Of a stretch of 39,384 nucleotides of DNA, positions 21,513-28,809 are shown one piece after another. The notes under the pieces were generated by a model. The model was not told the origin of the DNA. It saw only the letters and a list, made by a program, of their open reading frames with translations, and made no database searches. The DNA lies in the NCBI GenBank assembly GCA_905233545.1, contig CAJOEV010000013.1:1-39384 (forward strand), written 5' to 3'. Both the position numbers and the translations under genes were made by a program. This DNA comes from an uncultured Eubacterium sp. Its GTDB lineage: Bacteria > Bacillota > Clostridia > Oscillospirales > Acutalibacteraceae. Every line of letters starts with the position of its first letter. The stretch's first letter is position 1.

Positions 21513-23865
21513 GGTTAAGGTTTCCGATGTTGCAAAAGGCTTCGGAAAGCAAAACAAAGAAATTATTGAAATACTCTCTGGCTACTGCGAAGGACCTGCT
21601 AAAAAAGCGGGAACAGTGCTTGAAGAGGATGAGCTTAATATATTGTTTGACAAAATAACTCAGGATAACTCCGTAAAGGATTTCAACAGCTATTTTGCAA
21701 GCAAAAAGCCGAAAACAGATGATAAAAAGAATGAAGAAAAGCCGAAGAAGGAAACAAAGCCGAAGGATGATTCAAAAGCTAAGAAGCATCAGAGCCAGGC
21801 TGCAATTCTTCAGATGGCTGAGCAGGCTGCAAAGCGTGCAGAAGAAAAGGCAAAGAAAAAGGCTAACCAGACTCCCCAGGCAAGAACAAAGGGCGAGGCT
21901 CGCCGTATAGACACAAGAGCGAACACGGTTGACCTTGAAAAATACAACCAGAAATATGAGGATATTGCTCCTGCAAGCAATTATAACGATAACCAGAAAA
22001 AGCAGAAGCTTTCTCAGAAATCAAAGCAGTACAGAAAGAAGAGACCCATTTCCAAGAAGAGAGAAACCGAGGCTCAGCGTCTTGCGCGTATTGCCGAGCA
22101 GAGAAAGAAGCAGCAGATTAAGATTACCGTTCCCGATGAAATTACCGTCGGCGAGCTTGCTTCGCTTCTCCGTATGACCGCAAACGAGGTTATCAAAGAG
22201 CTTATGAAGCTCGGAATGATGGTAACCGTTAACGAGGTTATTGACTATGATACAGCTGAAATCGTTGCAACCGAGCTTGGCGCAAAGGTTGAAAAGGAAG
22301 TTGTAATTTCGATTGAAGAGCAGATTATCGAAGAAGAGATTGAAAACGACGATAACGCAATCGAGCGTCCGCCCGTTGTATGCGTTATGGGTCATGTTGA
22401 CCACGGTAAGACCTCAATCCTCGACGCTATCAGAAATACTGATGTAACCTCTACCGAAGCAGGAGGAATCACTCAGGCAATCGGTGCATATCAGGTTACT
22501 CTTCCCGACAATTCAAAAATCACATTCCTTGATACTCCAGGTCACGCAGCATTCACTTCAATGCGTGCAAGAGGAGCTATGGCAACTGATATAGCAGTTC
22601 TTGTTGTTGCTGCGGACGACGGTATTATGCCCCAGACAATCGAGGCAATCAACCATGCCCGTGCAGCAGGAGTTGAAATCATTGTTGCAATCAACAAGAT
22701 GGATAAAGAGGGCGCAAATCCCGACAGAGTAATGCAACAATTAACCGAGCACGAGCTTGTTCCCGAAGAATGGGGCGGTGATGTTATCTGTGTTCCCGTT
22801 TCTGCAAAGACCAAGATGGGTATTGATAAGCTTCTTGAAACAATCAATCTTGTTGCTGAAATGGGCGAACTAAAAGCAAATCCCGAAAGAACTGCAAAGG
22901 GTGTTGTTATCGAGGCTAAGCTCGATAAGGGAAGAGGTCCCATTGCAACACTTCTTGTTCAGAACGGAACTCTTAAAGCAGGCGATGTTATTGTTGCAGG
23001 AACTGCAGTTGGTAAGGTCCGTGCAATGACCGACTACAAGGGCAAAAAGATTAATTCCGCAGGACCGTCTGTTCCCGTTGAGATTATGGGACTTGACGCA
23101 GCTCCGATGAGCGGTGACCTCTTTAACGCCGTATCGGATGAAAAGCTTGCGCGCCGTCTTGTTGAACAGCGTAAGGAAGAGGCTAAGGAAGAAGAGTTCA
23201 AGGCATTCCAGAAGGTTACTCTCGATACCTTGTTTGACACTCTTCAGGATGGCGAGATGAAAGAGCTCAACATCATTGTTAAAGCGGATGTTCAGGGCTC
23301 GGTTGAAGCAGTTAAGCAGTCGCTTCTCAAGATTGAAAACGATGAAGTCCGCGTTAAGATTATTCACGGTGCAGTCGGAACAATCAATGAAAACGATGTT
23401 ATGCTTGCAAATGCTTCAAATGCTATTATTGTCGGCTTTGCAGTTGACGTTGACCCCGTTGCTAAGGACAGCGCAGAGCGCGACGGAATTGAAATCAAGA
23501 CATATAACATTATTTACGATGCAATTGAAGATATCGAAAACGCAATGAGAGGAATGAGAGCTCCGAAGTACCGCGATGTTGACACCGGTACTGCAGAAGT
23601 TCGCGAGGTTTACAAGATTTCCTCCGCAGGAACAATTGCGGGCTCGATTGTTACCTCGGGTAACATCAAGAGAGATTCAAAGGTTCGCGTTATCCGCGAC
23701 GGCAAGCAGGTTGCAGATGTTGAGCTTGCAAATCTCAAGAGATTCAAGGACGATGTTAAAGAGGTTTCATCGGGTTATGAATGCGGTATTTCCCTTAAGG
23801 ATTTCGACGATATCCGTCAGGGCGATATCTTTGAAGCATATATTGTTGAAGAATACCGCGATTAA
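21502..23865 (+). CDS. infB: translation initiation factor IF-2
   Basis: IF-2 is the GTPase that places initiator tRNA on the 30S subunit and promotes 50S joining. The 787-residue protein has an IF2_N domain, a long Lys/Glu/Ala-rich linker (about 70-200), a second IF2_N domain (ITVGELASLLRMTANEVIKELMKLG), then the G domain with GHVDHGKT (near residue 297), DTPGHAAF, NKMD and SAK. Domains II-IV end in DDIRQGDIFEAY. The ATG at 21502 has AGGAGG 9 nt upstream; a TTG at 21496 is too close. A 117-bp inverted-repeat element begins right after the stop. Confidence 0.97.
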   Translation: MVIKVKVSDVAKGFGKQNKEIIEILSGYCEGPAKKAGTVLEEDELNILFDKITQDNSVKDFNSYFASKKPKTDDKKNEEKPKKETKPKDDSKAKKHQSQAAILQMAEQAAKRAEEKAKKKANQTPQARTKGEARRIDTRANTVDLEKYNQKYEDIAPASNYNDNQKKQKLSQKSKQYRKKRPISKKRETEAQRLARIAEQRKKQQIKITVPDEITVGELASLLRMTANEVIKELMKLGMMVTVNEVIDYDTAEIVATELGAKVEKEVVISIEEQIIEEEIENDDNAIERPPVVCVMGHVDHGKTSILDAIRNTDVTSTEAGGITQAIGAYQVTLPDNSKITFLDTPGHAAFTSMRARGAMATDIAVLVVAADDGIMPQTIEAINHARAAGVEIIVAINKMDKEGANPDRVMQQLTEHELVPEEWGGDVICVPVSAKTKMGIDKLLETINLVAEMGELKANPERTAKGVVIEAKLDKGRGPIATLLVQNGTLKAGDVIVAGTAVGKVRAMTDYKGKKINSAGPSVPVEIMGLDAAPMSGDLFNAVSDEKLARRLVEQRKEEAKEEEFKAFQKVTLDTLFDTLQDGEMKELNIIVKADVQGSVEAVKQSLLKIENDEVRVKIIHGAVGTINENDVMLANASNAIIVGFAVDVDPVAKDSAERDGIEIKTYNIIYDAIEDIENAMRGMRAPKYRDVDTGTAEVREVYKISSAGTIAGSIVTSGNIKRDSKVRVIRDGKQVADVELANLKRFKDDVKEVSSGYECGISLKDFDDIRQGDIFEAYIVEEYRD

Positions 23866-23866
23866 C

Positions 23867-23982
23867 AATTAGAAATGAGGAATGAGGAATGAGGAATTTC
23901 GGGACCTGCGGTCGGATGATTATATAATCGGGTGCGGGTGACCCGCCATAAATTCCTAATTCCTAACTCCTAATTCCTCATT
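23867..23982. repeat. MITE-like inverted-repeat element between infB and rbfA
   Basis: Arms of 33 bp (23867-23899 and 23950-23982) are inverted copies with 27 of 33 positions matching, each built from tandem heptads of the type AATGAGG/AATTAGG. The 50-bp core holds the perfect palindrome GATTATATAATC (23918-23929) and a small GCGGG/CCCGC hairpin. There is no coding capacity. It starts 2 bp after the infB stop and ends shortly before the rbfA ribosome site, so it is transcribed within the operon. Confidence 0.82.
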
Positions 23983-23996
23983 ATTTGAGGTAAATT

Positions 23997-24362
23997 ATGG
24001 CAGGACACAGAATAGACAGAATAACGGAGGATATCAAGAGGGAATTGATTCATATTCTCCGCGAGGTTAAAGACCCGAGGGTCAGCGATATGGTCAGCGT
24101 TGTTAAGGTTGATGTAAGCAACGATCTGAGCTATGCAAAGATTTATATAAGCGATATCGGCGGAATGGATAAGGCAAAGGAATCCGTTAAAGGCTTAAAA
24201 GCAGCGGGAGGCTTCATCAGAAAAAGGCTCTCTGAGTCTTTGCATCTCAGAAAAACCCCCGAGCTTAAGTTCATTGCGGATGATTCTATCGAAAAAGGCT
24301 TTGACCTTTTCAATAAACTGAATTCACTTGATATCCCTGAGGAAAGAAAAGATGAGAATTAA
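23997..24362 (+). CDS. rbfA: ribosome-binding factor A
   Basis: RbfA binds the 30S subunit during 16S rRNA maturation near helix 1 and is linked to cold adaptation. The 121-residue single-KH-fold protein shows RIDRITEDIKRELIHILREVKDPRVSDMVSVVKVDVSNDLSYAKIYIS and SESLHLRKTPELKFIADDSIEKG, the family core. GAGG lies about 7 nt before the ATG. The last codons overlap the start of nrnA by 11 nt. It is separated from infB only by the inverted-repeat element, so the operon order is preserved. Confidence 0.95.
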   Translation: MAGHRIDRITEDIKRELIHILREVKDPRVSDMVSVVKVDVSNDLSYAKIYISDIGGMDKAKESVKGLKAAGGFIRKRLSESLHLRKTPELKFIADDSIEKGFDLFNKLNSLDIPEERKDEN

Positions 24363-25299
24363 TGTTAAAGAATGCGCGCAGATTTTAAAGGAGCAGGATA
24401 ATATCCTGATACTCACCCATGCCCATCCCGACGGAGACACACTCGGCTCAGGCTTCGGCCTTTGCAGAGCGCTTCTTAAGCTCGGCAAAAAGGCAAGGGT
24501 TGTTTGCGCGGATGAAATACCCGACAAGTATTTATGCATATTCAAAGAGCTTGAAATGCCCGAGTTTGAAGAGGATTACATTGTTGCAGTTGATGTTGCA
24601 ACAGAAAATCTTCTTGGTGATTTATGCGATAAATACAAGGGCAAAATAGATTTATGCATTGACCACCACAGGTCAAATTCCGATTATGCAAAGTATCTTG
24701 TTCTGGATTCCGATGCTGCAGCAGCCTGCGAAACAATTCTTGAAATTGTTAAAGAGCTCGGAGTTGAAATAGACAGCGCAATTGCGGACTGTCTGTTTAC
24801 GGGAATTTCAACGGATACGGGCTGTTTTAAGTTTGCAAGCACAACTGCAAACACATACAGAGCAGCGGCGGAGCTTGTTGATTTCGGTGCAGATAACGGA
24901 AAAATCAACCGTATTATGTTTGACACAAAAACAAAAACATATGCCGCAATCGAAAGCCTTGCGCTTGAGGGAATGCAGTTCTTCTGTGATGAAAGAATCT
25001 GTGTTATCACAATAACTCAGGATATGTATGAAAAAACAGGCGCAAAGGAATACGAAACCGAGGCGATTTCTCCGCTGACCCGTCAGATTGAGGGCGTTGA
25101 AATCGGGCTTACGATTCGTGAAAAGGCAAACGGTGAATGCAAATGCTCAATCAGAACATTTGAGAGTGTTGACGCTTCGGAGCTTGCTGCTTTCTTTGGC
25201 GGCGGCGGTCATAAGCAGGCATCGGCATGCGTTTTTAACTGTTCGGTTGAAGAGGCAAAAGCACGCCTTGTTGCAAAGTGTGAAGAGATACTGAAATGA
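24352..25299 (+). CDS. nrnA: DHH-family bifunctional oligoribonuclease/pAp phosphatase NrnA
   Basis: NrnA degrades short oligoribonucleotides and dephosphorylates pAp. The 315-residue protein has the DHH-domain motifs LTHAHPDGDTLGSG (metal ligands His and Asp), VAVDVA, LCIDHHRSN and GISTDTGCFKFAST, followed by the DHHA1 domain ending GGGGHKQASACVF. The start at 24352 has GAGGA upstream and overlaps the rbfA stop; a TTG at 24328 is rejected. It ends with an ATGA overlap into truB. The place between rbfA and truB is standard in Firmicutes. Confidence 0.94.
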   Translation: MRINVKECAQILKEQDNILILTHAHPDGDTLGSGFGLCRALLKLGKKARVVCADEIPDKYLCIFKELEMPEFEEDYIVAVDVATENLLGDLCDKYKGKIDLCIDHHRSNSDYAKYLVLDSDAAAACETILEIVKELGVEIDSAIADCLFTGISTDTGCFKFASTTANTYRAAAELVDFGADNGKINRIMFDTKTKTYAAIESLALEGMQFFCDERICVITITQDMYEKTGAKEYETEAISPLTRQIEGVEIGLTIREKANGECKCSIRTFESVDASELAAFFGGGGHKQASACVFNCSVEEAKARLVAKCEEILK

Positions 25300-26186
25300 C
25301 AGGAATAATCTGCATAGACAAGGATAAGGATATAACCTCATTCGGTGTTGTTGCAAAAGTTCGGGGAATCCTCGGCGAGAAAAAGGCGGGACATACGGGA
25401 ACGCTTGACCCGATGGCAACGGGTGTTTTGCCCGTTATGCTCGGAGGCTCAACAAAGTTCCTTGATTATCTGCCGAGCAGCGACAAGCGCTATGAAGCAA
25501 AATTCCTTCTCGGAAAAACAACCGACACTCTTGATATAACGGGAAAGGTTTTAAGCGAGAGCGAGGTTTGTGCAACAAAAGAAGATGTTTTAAAGATTCT
25601 TGAAAGCTTCACAGGTAAAATAATGCAATATCCTCCAATGTTCAGCGCAAAGTCCGTTGACGGAGTCCGCCTATATGATTTGGCAAGGCAGGGGATTGAG
25701 GTTAAAAGAGAGCCCTGTGAGGTTGAAATTAAAGCACTGAACCTGATTAAAAGTGAAGGAAACGAATATACAATTGATGTTCTCTGCTCAAAGGGAACAT
25801 ATATCCGTTCGCTTGCCCACGACATCGGGCGAAAGCTTGGCTGCGGTGCTGTTTTAACCGAGCTGAGAAGAACGCTTGCCTGCGGTTTTGATATTAATGA
25901 CACAGTGTCATTATCGGAGCTTCAAAGGCGGAAGGATAATAACGAAGGCTTTGACGGTCTTGTATTAGGGATTGACAGAGTTTTTGAAAACTATCACAGA
26001 GTTACAATTTCACAGGCGCAGACTGTCCGCTTTAAAAACGGCGGTGCGCTTGATATAACAAGAGTAAAAAATCCTCCGTCGGACGGAGGAGTATGCACTG
26101 TATATTCTTTTGATAATCAGTTTTTGGGTTTAGGTAAGAATGAAAACAAAGAGCTGAAGGTTCTTCGGCTTTTGATTAACAGGTAA
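25296..26186 (+). CDS. truB: tRNA pseudouridine(55) synthase TruB
   Basis: TruB makes the universal pseudouridine 55 in the T-loop of tRNA. The 296-residue protein shows the N-terminal GIICIDKDKDITSFGVVAKVR, the catalytic motif GHTGTLDPMATGVLPV with Asp38, the KRYEAKFLLGKTTDTLD segment, and CSKGTYIRSLAHDIGRKLGCGAVLTELRRT. A C-terminal extension of about 60 residues replaces a clear PUA domain. Its ATG overlaps the nrnA stop (ATGA). ribF follows after 4 bp. Confidence 0.95.
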   Translation: MTGIICIDKDKDITSFGVVAKVRGILGEKKAGHTGTLDPMATGVLPVMLGGSTKFLDYLPSSDKRYEAKFLLGKTTDTLDITGKVLSESEVCATKEDVLKILESFTGKIMQYPPMFSAKSVDGVRLYDLARQGIEVKREPCEVEIKALNLIKSEGNEYTIDVLCSKGTYIRSLAHDIGRKLGCGAVLTELRRTLACGFDINDTVSLSELQRRKDNNEGFDGLVLGIDRVFENYHRVTISQAQTVRFKNGGALDITRVKNPPSDGGVCTVYSFDNQFLGLGKNENKELKVLRLLINR

Positions 26187-26190
26187 GAAA

Positions 26191-26994
26191 ATGATAACAA
26201 ACAGAAAAGCAGTTGCCCTCGGCGATTTTGACGGAATGCACCTTGCACATAAAACCGTTGCAACGGGTGCAAAAAACGTTATTATATACTGCGTGAACAA
26301 TGAATTTTCTCTTCTGCAGAAAAGCATATTTGAAAGGCGTTTTGAAAATGCTGTTTTTGCGGATTTCGAGAAAATCAAAAATATGAGCGGTGAAGATTTC
26401 ATCAATGATATTCTGATTGATGAGCTCGGTGCCGAGATGCTTCTCTGCGGTTTCAACTTCCGTTTCGGTAAGAACGCAAGTATGACTGCTCTTGATTTAA
26501 GAAAATATCTTGAGCCCAGGGATATCTGGGTAAGAATTCTTGAGCATCTTGACTATCAGGGCGAGCCGATAAGCTCTTCGAGAATAAGGCAGTGCATTCA
26601 AAGCGGAAATATCAAAGAAGCAAATGATATGCTCGGCTACAATTTCACCTATGAAAGCAAAATCATTGACGGTGACAAAAGAGGACGGACAATCGGTTTC
26701 CCGACAATCAACCAGAAGCTTCCCGAAGGATTGGTTATTCCGAAGTTCGGAGTTTATGAAAGCCGTACCGAAATCGACGGCAAAATGTATAAGTCCTTCA
26801 CCAATATCGGTCTGCGCCCGAGCTTTCAGCTTAAGGAACCGCTGAGCGAAAGCCATATATTTGATTACAGCGGCGATTTATATAATAAAACCGTAAGAAT
26901 TGAGCTTATCGGATATATAAGAGAGGAAAAGAAGTTTTCTTCAATCAATGAATTAAAGGAACAGCTTGAGAATGATAAAAGCAGTATTATTTGA
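26191..26994 (+). CDS. ribF: RibF-like riboflavin kinase/FAD synthetase, short and divergent
   Basis: RibF phosphorylates riboflavin to FMN and adenylates FMN to FAD. The C-terminal kinase domain is clear: GRTIGFPTINQ, FGVYESRT, FTNIGLRPSF and SHIFDYSGDLYNKTVRIEL. The N-terminal adenylyltransferase domain is degenerate: the usual GNFDGVHLGH reads GDFDGMHLAH, and the segment up to CGFNFRFGKNAS is about 40 residues shorter than normal, which explains a length of 267 against the usual 305-320. SSSRIRQCIQSG matches the end of that domain. The kinase activity is likely intact; FAD synthesis is less certain. No FMN riboswitch is visible. Place after truB is typical. Confidence 0.85.
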   Translation: MITNRKAVALGDFDGMHLAHKTVATGAKNVIIYCVNNEFSLLQKSIFERRFENAVFADFEKIKNMSGEDFINDILIDELGAEMLLCGFNFRFGKNASMTALDLRKYLEPRDIWVRILEHLDYQGEPISSSRIRQCIQSGNIKEANDMLGYNFTYESKIIDGDKRGRTIGFPTINQKLPEGLVIPKFGVYESRTEIDGKMYKSFTNIGLRPSFQLKEPLSESHIFDYSGDLYNKTVRIELIGYIREEKKFSSINELKEQLENDKSSII

Positions 26995-27640
26995 TTTTGA
27001 TGAAACTCTGCAGGACAGAACAGAAGCCTTTGAGCATTATATGGATACCTTCCTCGAAACATTCAGACCGAATCTGAGTGAGGAACAGATAGAAATCTGC
27101 AAAGAGGATATGCGCGTAACGGGCAAGGGCGGATATGTCAACAGGGTGGAGTGGTGTACGCTGCTCTGTGATATGTGGGGCTGGAAGGATGCTCCGCCTG
27201 CCGAAGTGCTTGCCGAGCATTATGATGTAACCTTCGGCGACCACAATGTTATTTTCAAAAATTCAAAGCCCGTTTTGCAGGAACTCAAAAACAGGGGATA
27301 CTTAACGGGTGTTGTTACAAACGGACCTTCATATCTTCAAAATCACAAAATGGATATGAGCGGACTCAGAGAGCTCTGTGACATTGTTGTTGTAAGCGGT
27401 GATGTAGGCGTTCATAAGCCCGACCCCGAGCTTCTCAGATATTCTGCAAAACTGCTGGGTCTCAAACCCGAAGAGTGCATTTATGTCGGCGACCACCCGA
27501 TTAATGATATCAGGTGTGCGCTTGAAGCAGGAATGAAACCAATCCGTGTTAATTTCGGCTGGTTTAAAGATCAGGATTTGAGAAGCGACGTTCCCGTTAT
27601 TGAGGATATAATTGACGTTTTGAGGTATCTTGATGAATAA
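26972..27640 (+). CDS. HAD-superfamily phosphatase
   Basis: A 222-residue hydrolase of the haloacid dehalogenase family. Motif I FDFDETL (nucleophile first Asp), motif II VVTNG, motif III Lys in HKPDPE and motif IV GDHPINDI are all present, with a helical cap after motif I. The pattern fits YjjG/phosphoglycolate-phosphatase-like members that remove phosphate from small metabolites; the substrate is not decided. The ATG at 26972 lies inside the ribF end (23-nt overlap), with AAAGGA upstream. It overlaps the acyltransferase start at its 3' end, so it is part of the same run. Confidence 0.88.
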   Translation: MIKAVLFDFDETLQDRTEAFEHYMDTFLETFRPNLSEEQIEICKEDMRVTGKGGYVNRVEWCTLLCDMWGWKDAPPAEVLAEHYDVTFGDHNVIFKNSKPVLQELKNRGYLTGVVTNGPSYLQNHKMDMSGLRELCDIVVVSGDVGVHKPDPELLRYSAKLLGLKPEECIYVGDHPINDIRCALEAGMKPIRVNFGWFKDQDLRSDVPVIEDIIDVLRYLDE

Positions 27641-28688
27641 AACAGCAACAAAAAGCAATAAGAATATTTTTGATTTGGTTAAGTTCATTATGGCGCTGTG
27701 TGTTGTTGCAATTCATACTCATCCGCTTGAAAATGTTCAGATACCGATAGTTCAAAGCATTTTTGACACAGTCTTTTCATTGGCTGTGCCGTTTTTCTTC
27801 CTGTGCTCAGGTTATCTTCTTGCAGGAAAAATGCAGGGCGATTATAACAGTGAAGAGAATATTTCATTAGTTAAAAAAATGCTTTTCAGAATTTTGAAAA
27901 TGTATATTATCTGGATGGCAGTATATTTTCCGCTTGCTGTTTACGGCTACATTATTTCGGGCTCTTCATTAATAAAAAGTGTTGTTTTTTATTTAAGAGG
28001 ACTTTTTCTTGTAGGTGAGCATTATCATTCATATCCGCTTTGGTATTTGCTTTCAACAGTTTTTGCATGCTTGTTTATTCTGATTTTGTATAAGCTTAAA
28101 TGCAGCCACAGAGCAGTTGTCGGAATCGGATTTACAGTTATAATGATTGCGTTTGCAACTGCCTTCCTGATTAACTATAACGGTGAACTGCCGAAAATTC
28201 CGGATTTATACTGCGGTGTTATACGAAACACAATAGTCAATCCGAGAATTCTTTTCGGAATGTTTTATTTCCCGTTTGGCATGAGCCTTGCAAGGAAGGA
28301 TATATCTTCGCCGATTGCAATAATTATGTTTGCGTCGGGATTTATCGGAAGATGCATATTTATTGACAATATCTTTATTTCATATGTGTTCCTTCTTATT
28401 TGCGCTGTCGGATTTTTTGCAGTTATTCTGAGGATTAATCTTAAAGATGCAAAGATTTATTACCCTTTAAGAAAATCAAGCACTGTGATTTATCTGATTC
28501 ATATGTATGTGTGGAGCGCTGTTTGTCTTTTGATATATCACAGCAATGAAAAATTCGGATTTGTTCCGTTTATATTAACATCTTTCATTTCCATAATCAT
28601 TTCATTTATTTATATCGGCATAAAAAATAAAAAGACCGCTGTCTCGCAACGTATTGCAACAGATTGTGCAGATGGCAATGAAGTATAG
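27633..28688 (+). CDS. membrane acyltransferase (acyltransferase-3 family)
   Basis: A 351-residue integral membrane protein with about ten hydrophobic segments. The N-terminus has the family pattern NIFDLVKFIMALCVVAIHTHPL, where the His of AIHTH is the conserved catalytic position, followed by VPFFFLCSGYLLAGKM. Such proteins transfer acetyl or other acyl groups to sugars of the cell surface or secreted polymers. GAGG lies 7 nt before the ATG, which overlaps the HAD gene end by 8 nt. It closes the long plus-strand operon, and a terminator follows. Confidence 0.88.
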   Translation: MNKTATKSNKNIFDLVKFIMALCVVAIHTHPLENVQIPIVQSIFDTVFSLAVPFFFLCSGYLLAGKMQGDYNSEENISLVKKMLFRILKMYIIWMAVYFPLAVYGYIISGSSLIKSVVFYLRGLFLVGEHYHSYPLWYLLSTVFACLFILILYKLKCSHRAVVGIGFTVIMIAFATAFLINYNGELPKIPDLYCGVIRNTIVNPRILFGMFYFPFGMSLARKDISSPIAIIMFASGFIGRCIFIDNIFISYVFLLICAVGFFAVILRINLKDAKIYYPLRKSSTVIYLIHMYVWSAVCLLIYHSNEKFGFVPFILTSFISIIISFIYIGIKNKKTAVSQRIATDCADGNEV

Positions 28689-28703
28689 AATATTAAGCAG
28701 CGA

Positions 28704-28740
28704 ACTGACACCTTTGTTCTTAGAGTGTCAGTTTTGTTTT
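28704..28740 (+). terminator. terminator at the end of the rimP-acyltransferase run
   Basis: A perfect 8-bp stem, ACTGACAC (28704-28711) with GTGTCAGT (28725-28732), is followed by TTTGTTTT. It lies 16 bp after the acyltransferase stop. Confidence 0.8.
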
Positions 28741-28743
28741 ATC

Positions 28744-28772
28744 TTGACGGAAATACATCCCCGTGTTAATAT
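28744..28772 (+). promoter_or_regulatory. promoter of the large secreted protein gene
   Basis: -35 TTGACG (28744-28749), 17-bp spacer, -10 TAATAT (28767-28772). The leader is about 30 nt and carries AGGAGG before the ATG at 28810. Confidence 0.68.
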
Positions 28773-28809
28773 TTAAATGAGAACTATATATTTGTACAGG
28801 AGGTCGTTT

